This document shows, in pieces, positions 12,045-22,063 of a stretch of 64,000 nucleotides of DNA; within the stretch, counting starts at the first letter, position 1; each line of letters starts with the position of its first letter. The DNA lies in assembly GCF_958295425.1 (NCBI RefSeq), contig NC_081139.1, positions 18,764,388 through 18,828,387 on the forward strand, given 5' to 3'. The stretch comes from Solea solea. Lineage: Eukaryota; Chordata; Actinopteri; Pleuronectiformes; Soleidae. Below the pieces are notes generated by a model. The model was not told the origin of the DNA and ran no database searches. It saw only the letters and a list, made by a program, of their open reading frames with translations. The position numbers and the translations under genes were made by a program.

Positions 12045-12200
12045 GACCTTCAAAGGCATAAAACATAATGTTAAACCTGCAGAAGCTGCACAGAAGCTCT
12101 AAAGCAGACATGACTATGTGAACCAAAGAGCTGTCAATCAAAACTATCCACCAATCAGCACGATCAGACCCGACTGAGGGAGCATTTGTGTGTATACACA
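12045..12200. repeat. dispersed repeat copy A
   Basis: The segment with GCAGAAGCTGCACAGAAGCT matches, in the same orientation, 39025-39185 (GCAGAAGCTCCACAGAAGCT), with further shared blocks on both sides (TTCAAAGGCATAAA versus TTTAAAGGCAAGCC; GCAGACATG versus GCAAACATG). Confidence 0.55.
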
Positions 12201-13028
12201 GGTAGCACAGGAGTGAGCGGGGTATTTATACCATGCTTTTTTTGAACAGTATAATTCACTTCTGAAACGTTTCGTTGGAGCTTCTTTGCGTTTTCAGTCA
12301 CGCTCCGACCCGTATGCAGCCGCCTCACTTCACTAACACAATGTTGCTGTGATTTTTCAAGACATAAAATGAATCACTGCTGAGTAACACAGAGAGTCAT
12401 GTGAGCATTTGAAAAAGGTGTTGTATCTAACAGACATTTGCTTAAAATTAATAAAAGTTATTTGTTGTGTGAAATACAACTGGTGTAAATGTGAGTAATG
12501 GGACTCAGTCGTGTGAGCGTTGCTCTTAAAACTTCCCTCAGCCTGAGTCTTTGGATAGGTTGTCATTTCATTAGTGAGATGCATTTCCCCTTTCTTTTGA
12601 CATTTCCTTACGTGGCATAGTCACAGAGAGCTGTCAACTTGGTGAAAATCAAAGAAATTTCGAGGCAGCAGACATCACTTTGAGAACTTCTTACGGGGCA
12701 ATTGCATGCACAGAAAAAGTGTGCCATCTCTGAGCCTCCCTTTGAAGAACAAGAACCAGGCTGTCTTGCAGATGATAGGTTTCATATTCTGCTGCAAAAA
12801 CAGCCGAGTATGAGTCAAAAATGTGTTTGTGACGCTTCTCTGAGTTACAACAGAGAGATATGAGGGGGGTAAGTGTGGCAGCAGGAACGGAGCGGAGAAG
12901 AAAGAGAAGCAAAAGATATATTTTACATGCACTGACCTCAATAAGAATATATATTTACATTTAGTGACATTAGCAGCATTTATAAAGTTTCTAAGTACTA
13001 AAGTAAACTTATATCACTGTATATACAG

Positions 13029-13045
13029 TATATATATATATATAT

Positions 13046-13087
<42 letters not shown>
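13029..13087. repeat. TA / CA compound microsatellite
   Basis: Runs of TA flank a short CA run. Confidence 0.95.
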
Positions 13088-13090
<3 letters not shown>

Positions 13091-14253
13091 AATGTTGGAA
13101 TGATGTATTGCCTGCAAGTTAAAGCAATACATTCTATTTTATGAAATGTCTTAAAAGGCAAAGACCTGTGAGAGATTGGGTGTAAATCCTTCACTTACAA
13201 CTTACGCTGCCTCATTTGATGAGTTCATTGAAAAAAGATCAGAGCCACTTCCTGCAGCTGTTCATCATCACAGCGACCTTGTCAGTGGGAGGCTAATTGC
13301 TCTTACGTAAGACGATAACTAAGACTAAGACCTACAAATGTCATTCACGTGGCTTCAAGGTTTATAGCATTCAAATGAGATACAGTTAGAAATATCTATG
13401 TTCTTTTAATTTTTTTGCCAATTGGAGCCCCTTTTTTTTATGGCTGTCAGTCAGGCACTTTCTGTGAACATGCAGATCATACGACGGAAATGAGTGTAGC
13501 TCGAGGCAGACCAAGGACTCTTTCAACATGACTGGTGATTTGATGTGTTTGCTGGGAGCTAAGTGATGCAAATTATGAGTAAATATAAATGTACTTATGA
13601 CTCATTAGAAACAATATCTGCAGTGGTAATGAGAGAAAATGAAACGCAAACAGGAATTCATTATTGGCCTCAGTGATCGTTCATTAAATAGGAAAACCTG
13701 AGATTCATCAACCTGGGCCTTTGTGGGTGTGTAAGTGAAAAGTGTTGACAAAATCGTTCAGAGCTGGTCCAGTAGATCCGTTAGGTCAACACAGCGCTGG
13801 TGACGACAACGTAATGCTACAGGGCAGTGACAACATTCTACATCGTGGCCACTAATAGTGCTTGCTTTTGCAAAAGAAACACAATCTGACAACACTGCTG
13901 AAGTACTTAACTTTCACTCTGAATCCTCACAGAGACACAGAGCTGTTGCAGGAAGATGAAGCAGTAACTGTGAGAACAAAAGTGGGGGAATCCACAGAAA
14001 TCTCCACGTCTGTCTCACTCGTGTGTGTGCGGAGACTTGAGCGAGAGTCAAGTGACAATTGTGCCTCAATTTGAGCCATTGATTGCAGAACATCAGCCTT
14101 TTTAGTGGACACAATGAAGATGTCACATGCCCTGTAGAATCTTTTTAAAGGTTTCTATAAGTACTGATCACTTACACACCCACATTTGTAAAAATCAGAG
14201 GCTGAAAAATCCTGGAATCCTCCTTTAACACAACACTTATTGCAATCCCTGAC

Positions 14254-14404
14254 CTGTCCCATGCAGCTACGTCTGCCCAAGGTGCTGCAGGCCTGACTAA
14301 GGTCGTCATCGTCCCAGCGTGGTAGAGACAAGCCCGTGTCTTCGATGCAGTCGAGGTTGTCGAGGCTGCGGTTATTGGAGAGCTCTCTGAGAGACGGAAG
14401 ACAG
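14254..14404 (-). CDS. dlgap4: dlgap4 third coding exon (residues 464-514)
   Basis: The acceptor is tttctctccag|C and the donor is GGACAG|GTCAGG. The exon is 151 nt, enters with one base completing an Asn codon (phase 2) and leaves in phase 0. It encodes CLPSLRELSNNRSLDNLD, then an acidic part with PRWDDDDLS, then CSTLGRRSCMGQ. The NRSLDNLD motif corresponds to the RRSLDRLDSVD region of mammalian DLGAP4; the rest of this linker is poorly conserved in the family. No domain is expected here. Support comes from exact phase agreement with both neighbours and an uninterrupted frame. Confidence 0.87.
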
Positions 14405-14780
14405 CTGGAGAGAAAGTGAGATCACAGAGGAGAAGACAAGATAAAGGACATTTGTCAAGGATATGAAACCTGAGAGGAAAATGACAACAAATATTGGGAG
14501 GGAGAGAGGGGATCAGTTGATGTTTCTCATGTGATGACGTGAAAGCAAAGGGGAAACATGGATTCGGGGAGAAAATGAAAGATCAGCAAAACGAGATAAG
14601 AAAGAGGGATAAAAGGATTCACCCCTTCATTTTCGTTGTCATCTAAACGTTGACCATGAATCCAAACATAGTCTCAGTTACAATTTCATCTCATCAGCGC
14701 ATGCAAAGCCAGTTACTTCAGATGATGCATGTGTAACTCTCAGTGTGAACATGATGCCAAAGCCATAGAACAGGTGTGGG

Positions 14781-15528
14781 TTTAAAGGGATAGTTGTTTT
14801 TTGAAGTGAGGTAATAGGAGGTATTGACACAATATCAACACAAGTTGTATGTGTGTGTGTCTTGTAATTGTAATTCTATTCTATTCTATTCTTCTGACAT
14901 TGTGGAGTATATGCCACTGAGTGTGTCGCTATTTCTCCCTGAGAGCTGAATACTTTCCTTCATGTGCCAGCAGAATTTCCCAGTTTGGCATCATTAGAGT
15001 AAGTAAGTAAGGCCCACGAATAGAATCTACCTCTGCTTTAGTCGATGATGCTTTACCTTGCATGAGGGAAAATCTAGGTTTTTAGCTTGTGGGGGACACA
15101 GGAACTGCTGGTGTACTGCTGCCACAGTGAGCAACTTATTTTAATGTAAGTAAATCCAAACAAAGGATGGCGACAACAAGGGAGATAACTAATCTGATTT
15201 GAGATTATCAATAGATAAACAACTAATGTCTGCCATGATGTAAATTTACAAATTCCCTTACGAATTCTGACTCTGGTTTTCTAATGACAATATAAAGCAG
15301 GAAACTTATTTTCAGGATATTGTAGATTTAAGCAGGTGTAGATTTAATATGGTGAGCCTTTTGTTAAGTGACTTAAATCTGTTTTCTCTACTGTCCCTGC
15401 TGGCAGCCATGTTATCAGTGAGAGCAATGATCCCAGGCGGTGCCAGCAGTAGAAAGCGCAGGAAGGTCAGCTTTTGTATCAATACCTCCAACAACCACAT
15501 GACAGAGAACATGAACTATCCCTTTAAA
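14781..15528. mobile_element. foldback MITE with perfect 15-bp TIRs
   Basis: TTTAAAGGGATAGTT at 14781-14795 and its exact reverse complement at 15514-15528 bound a 748-bp element without coding capacity. Near the right end it carries CTGTCCCTGCTGGCAGCCAT, found inverted in the related element at 17128-17147. No clean target duplication is visible. Confidence 0.7.
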
Positions 15529-16026
15529 TGATCTGGAAAAAGATGTAAAGTCATGATTTTCTTCTTTTCTTAGCCACACAGTGACATGACAGTAAACTGC
15601 CATACCATAGCCAAGACACAAGGACGTCCCCTGAGTCATAGTCAAGTACTTACAACCTAAAACTGGACGCTGGATAAATAATATTTATGTGATAAATGGA
15701 AATTTTGCGGTTGCTGGTGCATGAATTTGGCCATTTTTTTACTGACTTGATGCAAATCTGAGGCGAGCAGTGCAAAGCCAGTGATGATCAATCACCCAAT
15801 CAGACCTAAGCATATTTGCACCACACCCCTGAGATGTGACTTACAGGCCTATCACTGACCTGCTCATTGACCTGCCCAGCTGGTGCAGAGAGGACACACT
15901 GTGGAGCGGAGACCACAGGGCATCCAGCTCCCCCTGAAACAAGGAATAATCCAGGGTTCTGCTGCTCACGCCAAATCAGGGTGGAGCAGAGCAGAAGCGG
16001 GGTCGGACGGCCAGGGATTGGCGCGT

Positions 16027-16039
16027 GGGGGGGGGGGGA
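16027..16039. repeat. poly(G) run
   Basis: A run of G of about a dozen bases. Confidence 0.8.
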
Positions 16040-16179
16040 GTAGGGTTAGTCACTCATGCATGCTTTAGGGAAGAATCAATCTTAACATTTCTAAACACAG
16101 ACTTTCAAGGATGTTTAAATATGTGTGTGGAGGGAGGTGGAATTATAGTCTGTATATAACGTGGCGTGGACATTTGACA

Positions 16180-16500
16180 CTGCAACCATCAGACTTGAAG
16201 ATTTCAATCTCCTGAAGTATTACTGGAGGTTTTACTATTAATATAATACCAATAAGTGTGTTTCACTACAACAACAATAAATTCTGTAACCCTTCAAGTA
16301 CTTTCGGCAAAGGCCTTGCTTTGTGGAGGCAGCAATCTTGCGCCACCATTTCGCCTTCTGCAGTGGAATCTCACTGAATTGCAAAAGCCATCATACTTTG
16401 CTGACGTGCTTGGGAAAGGGAGGGGTCAGTGGAGGGGTCCTCTGTTACAGTCTGCAGTCTCACCATTGGGTGTCACTAATTTTACACACTGGACGGGTAT
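16180..16500. repeat. dispersed repeat (ACTAATTTTACACACTGGAC family)
   Basis: Contains CTTGCGCCACCATTTCGCC, GGAATCTCACTGAATTGCAA and CTCACCATTGGGTGTCACTA, ending ACACACTGGAC. The same 3' end is seen at 24500-24545 and 53515-53560. It is a common teleost non-coding repeat type. Confidence 0.55.
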
Positions 16501-17039
16501 TTAGTCGGGCACACAGCGAAGCAATAAAGTTTTCTGAAGTCATGGAGGTTTTTGAGAGACATTTAGAAACATAGTAACTAGAGGCAGCAACATTCTGCCG
16601 AATGTGGGAACACCAGTGAGAAGGTAAATGATTACTGATGTAAGTGGCATGTGGTGAACACCTGACACCACTTCATTCTATACATGAGTAAGCACAGCTT
16701 GGACTCAGCGTGTGTGTGTGTTCCTACATGCTGTGCCTGTGTGTACACATGACAAGAAAAGGTTTGTTTGCTTATTTTCTTTTGATTGTTGAGAGGTTGT
16801 ACCAATCAGTATTTATAACCGTGTGTCAGTACGAGTGCAGGAGAGCTCACCAGTGCACAAATTTTAAAGGTCCAATCAGTAACTTTTCATCAAAGTTCAT
16901 TTGCATACAGAATATTACAGAGACCGTCAGGTTAAAACAAACAAACGACAACTAACATTTCATGGATTTCTCAACAACCGATGACTGAATAATGCTTGTT
17001 TCATCAAGCAGTACTTACCCAAACAATCTTTACAAAACA

Positions 17040-17804
17040 TTAAAGGGCTAGTTTAGGTTTTTGGAAGTGTGGTGGATCACGCTTCAGTGAACTTGCCTGG
17101 GGCCTGGATGTGCTCTTTCACTGATAACATGGCTGCCAGCAGGGACAGAAGGGAAAACAGATTTTATCCACTTAACAAAAGACTCTGCCAATAAAATCTG
17201 CCAGATGATATACAGAAGATGCTTGCCACTTTTGCTTGGCCTGACACAGCCTTTTCCAGCTGGAGACTTAAGTTTACAAACTCTCTGCACCAAAGTCCTC
17301 AGAGAAAATCAGCACCATTTACACCATGATACACAGGAGTTGTTGATCCACTGCTGCCTCAATCAGTAATTTCTAATGTGTTTTCCTGTGACTTCAGTGT
17401 CAGTTAATTTCAAATGTGTTTTCCTGTGACTTCAGTGTTTGAAATTCTTGACTTGGATTTACCAAAGTGACAAAAACTTACCAAATGAGGCAGCAGTAGA
17501 CCAGCAGCTCCTGTGTCCTCGCAAGCTAAAAAAATGCTGATTTATAGATCTGATCTATAGACTTTGGTGTGGGAGTTAAACGGCAGTTTAAAGACAAAAA
17601 AGTCTGTCAAAGGGTAAGATAAAGGAACAAAGATTTTCTTTGGGGGTCATAGACTTAAGCAGGCATAATGTATAATCAGCTCTGACTTATGTCCTTGCTG
17701 GCAGCCATATTATTATGACAAGAGAGTATCTGGATTTCAGGCTGGTTCACGGAAACTGATAAATATACAAAACCAAAGAATAAAACCCTGAAATATCCCT
17801 TTAA
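17040..17804. mobile_element. foldback MITE, second family member
   Basis: Short terminal inverted repeat TTAAAGGG (17040-17047) / CCCTTTAA (17797-17804). Near both ends lie inverted blocks around GGCTGCCAGCAAGG-like sequence (about 17130 and 17695), so the element can fold back. It is related to the copy at 14781-15528. Confidence 0.6.
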
Positions 17805-17984
17805 ATGTACATATTTTTTCATCTTCGTTTGATGTTAGTCTTTTCATTGGAAGGCCTGTCGATCATTTTCCAACTGATAGCAGGTCGTAGTCCCTTAATA
17901 ATCTGTAATTGTCTCCCTTGCTGTTGTGTGATAATAAGAAGTGCTTAATAAAGCACAGCTCTGCGTCTCAGTGTATTCTCTTAC

Positions 17985-18199
17985 TTGTGTGGGGGTAGCT
18001 GGTCGCTCAGAGACTGCTGCGTGGCCCTGAGGTAGCTCTGGCGGCGAGCAGCAGCTTTTGGAGAGGGTTTTGGGCTTCCCTCTGAGTCGTCGCTGTCTTC
18101 GATGTCTCCCATGGCCTTCACGTAGCTACCACTGCGCATCCGCCGACACGGGATTTCAATGGCTCCCCCGCTGTGGCCTAATGTGCTACTCCAATCACC
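17985..18199 (-). CDS. dlgap4: dlgap4 second coding exon (residues 393-464)
   Basis: The acceptor is ctgcctttag|GGTGAT and the donor is CACAA|GTAAGAG. The exon is 215 nt, entering in phase 0 and leaving in phase 2. It encodes GDWSSTLGHSGG, then IPCRRMRSGSYVKAMGD followed by an acidic stretch, then SPKPSPKAAARRQSYLRAT. GDWSSTL fits the GEWSTTL-like segment that follows YLQV in DLGAP4. The blocks around RSGSYVKAM and RRQSYLRAT are two of the family's short repeats; in mammalian SAPAPs the serine of such repeats is phosphorylated to allow binding to the MAGUK guanylate-kinase domain (known of the family, not shown here). The intron to the first coding exon is about 1.1 kb and carries a SINE. Confidence 0.94.
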
Positions 18200-18721
18200 C
18201 TAAAGGCAGCATTAGGTGGGCTAAAATTAGTGATGTGATTTATTTATTTTTAAACATTGTCAACACTGCAGCAGTCAGTACATTTCCATGCAGATAAGTT
18301 GAGCTACAGGGTCATAGCTCTACTACGCCATTTAATTGGACTACTGTCCTTGTTCCAGTGCAAGCAAGAGTGGGTTTTCATTTCACTTTATGCTTGGTAT
18401 TATTATGCATTTTCTGGTTGGCCTATGGCAGTTCGTGGTTGAATTTGAGTGCTATTTTAAGTCTTTCTACAATTCAGTAACTTTGAAATATATAATTTAC
18501 TTAAAATGACGAAGCATAAAGTGTATTTTTTCTAGATTTCACCATGTGAAATCGCGCTACTGTCTTCTGTTTGTGTATCAGCTATATCTATTATTGTACC
18601 AGCATGGGACTGGAACTGTGAAACATGCACAGGATGCCAAGACCAGCAATTCAACTCCCAACCTCATGATCTAAGTGTGTTAGTCCAACTTTAAGAAATT
18701 CCGTTTGGTGTTATTTCATTG

Positions 18722-18955
18722 TCTTCCACATCGTGGGGATGCTGGAACAAATTCTAGCTGACACCCTGGACAGGTCGCCAGTCCATCGGAGGCAAAGCAC
18801 ACAGACAACAACCATTCACTCTCACGTCTACACCTATGGTCAATTTAGAGTGTAGTGGGAGGAAACAGGAGAAACTGCAATACAGAAAGGCCCTCGGTCG
18901 GACCGGGTTGCTGTAAGGCAACACTCCTAGCCACTAAGCAGCCGTGTGACTATTG
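18722..18955 (-). mobile_element. tRNA-derived SINE, minus orientation (degenerate)
   Basis: Shows CCTGGACAGGTCGCCAGTCC and GGTCAATTTAGAGTGTAGTG, and near its right end TCCTAGCCACTAAG, the reverse complement of a TAGTGG-type A box. It is the same family as 38571-38863, 31803-32092 and 61008-61262. It lies inside dlgap4 intron 1, on the gene strand. Confidence 0.7.
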
Positions 18956-19060
18956 ACATGTATTTTAAAAGTCTAGTTTTAGTCAGAATAACACAATAAT
19001 TTGATTCTTGTCAATGTCATATAAATGTACTGACTGTGTTAGTGCACATGAATAGCACTG

Positions 19061-19076
19061 AAAAAAAAAAAAAAAA
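19061..19076. repeat. poly(A) run
   Basis: A uninterrupted run in intron 1, beyond the SINE. Confidence 0.85.
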
Positions 19077-19284
19077 TTGTTGAAAACGTATAATTAATTC
19101 ATTTGGTTATTCTCGAATTGAGCTCATTCAAACTAAAGTGGGCAATTTTGAGGAAAGTGAGTGTTACCAATCAAAGTCTGTCAAACATTTTCTTTTTTCA
19201 CTCAGTTATTACTGAGTCTATACATACAAATACGGTGTAAACGTAACTATTATCATGCACTGCACTCATTTCAGATGTACTCAC

Positions 19285-20460
19285 CCTTCTCCCAACCTGC
19301 AGATAGTTGCAGGTTAGTTCCTGTTGGCAGGATTTGGACTTGAGCATGGACCTATCCAGAGTTGCTGAGCCCTTCTGGATCACCTGTCTTGGGTGACCCA
19401 TGGTCAGTGTGGACCAGGAGCCTCCTTTCATATAGTCATTATCATTTATAACCATACCTCCAGTACCACCACCGCCTCCACCCGCAGGCACAGGAAGTGC
19501 CTGATACTTCATGTCGTTACTGCTTTTTGAGGAGCTGATCGTGTTGTAGCCACTGTGAATGTATCTGCTTTGGCTGTCATGGCCACTTGAACGCCCTAGA
19601 GTCATCATGGCCATGGTGTTGTGGTAGCTGCTCAGATCGCTGCTGTCCAAATCGTCTGAGCTCCAGTAACCCGACATGTTGGAGCGTGGTCGTCTCTTGG
19701 CAGCGTCTGACTTTGTACCCCGATCTTTACTTTTGGCTCTGCGATTCTGCTTCCCTCCGTCCTCGGTGCCGGACGAGCCTCCACCGCTGCTCGTGGAGCG
19801 TCCGTTGAGATTTCCTTTCATGGTTTGGTGTTCCAGTGACTGGGACTTTGCAAAGAGTTTCTGCACTGAGTGCAGCATGTAACGAATGCGACCGGGACTG
19901 TCTGTGCGCTGCTTGGCGGCAGTGAGGGCAGATGATCGGTGGAACTGCAATGTGCTGAATCCATCACGTCCTCCAGGTAACTGCTTCTCAAACTCCAGCA
20001 GACTGGGTGGTGGCTGGTTCTTAGTCATATGGTGTGATATAGTTGCTGAGCCACTTGTAATCATAGCTCGTCGTCCACCCATCCCTGCCATGCCCATGCC
20101 CGTTCCCATGCCCATGGACATGGATGTCCCCATTGTCCCTGTGCTTATCCCTCCAATACTGTCTCCAGGTGGGGAGAAGTCAGACTGGTCATAAGAGTTG
20201 TAATGAATCCCAGAGAAGGTGTTGCTGTTTGAGAGTTGGTTGTTGAGAGGCAGCATGCAGTCTGGTGGAAAGGATGCCGGGTTGGTTGAGGGGTAGAGAT
20301 GGGGGTCCATGGTGCCGTAGTGGTCCATTGTAGGGCTCAGCAAGTAAGGGCTGCGAGGCAGGGTGCTGGTCTTCTGAGGGTACAGGGCCTCTGGATGGCC
20401 CAACGATGGATCGCAGGAGTCAGACAAGTGTCTGTTACGATTGGTCCCCATCCCTTTCAT
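19285..20460 (-). CDS. dlgap4: dlgap4 first coding exon (residues 1-392)
   Basis: Postsynaptic-density scaffold protein of the DLGAP/SAPAP/GKAP family, which links PSD-95-type MAGUKs to Shank. The start is the ATG at 20460: it is the first in-frame ATG after a TGA, has A at -3, and opens MKGMGTNRNRHLSDS, matching the DLGAP4 N-terminus. Landmarks in order: PYLLSP (38-43), LPLNNQL (70-76), LLEFEKQLP (154-162), DSPGRIR plus LHSVQKLF (187-203), RRAKSKDR (240-247), SNMSGYWSSDDLD (260-272), GSWSTLT (347-353), SATLDRSMLKSKSCQQ (365-380) and YLQV (386-389). The exon ends AGG|GTGAGTA in phase 0; reading on past the donor meets a stop at 19198. Odd points are a Met/Gly/Ser tract at 107-129 and a poly-Gly run at 327-332. 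The family is certain. Paralogue 4 is favoured by RHLSDS, LNNQL and GSWSTLT; a teleost a/b copy cannot be told apart here. Confidence 0.95.
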
Positions 20461-20534
20461 GTTGGTGAGGAGGCCCAACCCCCTAGAAGACCCTCAGGCC
20501 AAAATGTGTTGGCTGATGACCTTGAGTGTGACTC
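20461..20534 (-). other. dlgap4: 5' UTR part of the first coding exon of dlgap4
   Basis: A pyrimidine tract followed by ccattctag|GAGTC gives a good acceptor at 20535-20536, so the exon carrying the start codon probably begins at 20534 with 74 nt of untranslated leader. TGA closes the ATG frame at about 20486, so no N-terminal extension in this frame is possible from within the exon. The non-coding first exon and promoter must lie at higher coordinates and were not identified. Confidence 0.6.
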
Positions 20535-21004
20535 CTAGAATGGTACAGCAAAATAGAACATAAAAAGACAGAGGGATTAGTTTCAAAACTGGTAAATATT
20601 GTACACAGAACAAAGACACCCAGACTCTCTGCAGTGTCTATCTGCTCAATCATACAAACACGCCCACTCATGTGCCAGATCAGACAACAAACAGGCTGAC
20701 TGTAGGGCTGTGAGGAAAACACTGAGGACAGTGAATGTGGCAGTTTTCCACTGCCTCCCACAGCAAACATCTGTGTTAAACTGCTGCAAATGAATAGAAC
20801 AACAACATGTGGAAGAAAGACAAGCTGTAGCTGGGGGGTAAGGGAATATACCAATCAGTCAGAACAGTGACTGACAGTCATTTGCAAGTCCAGGCATCAA
20901 TGTGGGGATTTATAGCAGCAATAGCAAATGTCTCCTCTTCATTAATCAGAAAATTAGATTAGAAGTGATGGTCTCCTGTAAACTGCATGTCTCAGTTGTA
21001 TCCA

Positions 21005-21330
21005 TAAATCCATGTGTATAAAAATTGACATAGTCTTCTGGTTTGAAAAGTGAAGCCCATGAAGTAGGATGGAGATGGCAGTTAGCTACCAGAGCTGACT
21101 ACGCTGGTATCCAAAAAAAAGGTCTATGGGAAAATGAGCCTACGTGTTTTTTGATTTATGTCAGTAACTATTTTACTGTGGAGTTAATGGTCTGAATAGG
21201 ACATGATGTACATTTTGTTAAAGATAAATAGATGATAAAGCCCAGCACAGTGGTCACCAGTGTGATTGACAGCTGGTATTGTCCGATAGGTTGGTTGCAA
21301 AGGATGTTTGTGAACTACTGGTTGAAAAAA
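21005..21330. repeat. dispersed repeat (GAAGTAGGATGGAGATGGCA family)
   Basis: Shares GTGAAGC-x-GAAGTAGGATG, CAGTTAGC-ACCAG and GGT-x-CAAAAA blocks in the same order and orientation with 51600-51840. Confidence 0.5.
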
Positions 21331-21839
21331 GTGTTATGGTGCGCATGTCAGAGCTAATAAACAGGAATTTGTGTCTAATAGTCCTGGTCGCACATGGTTA
21401 TTTGAGTTACTGTCCCCTTTGACCTTCACCAACAAGGTGAAGGTTAAAGGTTTTTTAGTTTTTTGGAAAATTGTTGTTCAAAAGATATGTTCACTTTTCA
21501 GACCAAACCCCAGCAGATGTTCCAGCTTCTTAAAGTGTACCTTATAAAGTGGTTGGTAAGTGTTTATCAAATTAGACACCAGGCCATAAGAAAACCAACA
21601 ATAATAAGTTGTCTACAAATAGAGAGAGAAGAAAATCTCAAACACATACCTGCTGCCTCTGTCTGCCTCTGCATATTCTACAGGTTTGCAGAGATAGGAA
21701 ATATTAACATTTTGGGGAGAGCCCTTGCTGTCAGCCTGTAGCACTCAATCTGTGCCCAATAATCCGTCTGTTTCTTATCTCTCTCCTCCTCCACTGTTCC
21801 CTCTCTCCCTCTCTCTCTCTCTGCTCTTCCCACCTCCAG

Positions 21840-22063
21840 TGGGCATCACTGGCACTGTGGTCACAGTACTCTTGTTCTATCTTTGCATAATGAGCCAAGG
21901 ATGCCACGCAGACTGTCACAGTGAAACCACTGAAGAGGATTTGACCAGTGGGGAGTGGGCAGCAGGAGCTGGCAGCTACGCTTCTCTGTCCTCCATCAGA
22001 ATCTGTGCCAATGCTCTGGCAATGATAGATGATAATGGATGGGGGAATACTGTGCAAATGTAA
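21840..22063 (+). other. weak candidate terminal exon with a membrane segment
   Basis: A pyrimidine tract of about 50 nt ends CACCTCCAG|, followed by an open frame to TAA at 22061. It would encode a hydrophobic stretch (GITGTVVTVLLFYLCIM) and then a Cys- and Glu-rich tail (GCHADCHSETTEEDLTSG). I do not recognise the protein and found no partner exon on this strand. Open frames of this length also occur by chance elsewhere in the window. Confidence 0.18.

Larger units (their letters stand above)
11627..14253 (-). other. dlgap4 intron 3
   Basis: 2.6 kb of intron. It contains a TA/CA microsatellite at 13029-13087 and, at about 12045-12200, a repeat related to one at 39025-39185. No coding signal was seen. 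Confidence 0.85.
14405..17984 (-). other. dlgap4 intron 2
   Basis: 3.6 kb of intron occupied largely by two related foldback DNA elements (14781-15528 and 17040-17804) and a repeat around 16180-16500. No coding signal was seen. Confidence 0.85.
18200..19284 (-). other. dlgap4 intron 1
   Basis: 1.1 kb of intron between the first and second coding exons. It holds a degenerate SINE at 18722-18955 and a poly(A) run near 19061-19076. No further coding exon was seen, and phases 0/0 fit without one. Confidence 0.88.

Noticed and set aside
19587..20194. Plus-strand open frames of 68-102 codons opposite dlgap4 exon 1
   Set aside because: They are antisense shadows of a long GC-rich coding exon; no independent start, splice or family evidence.
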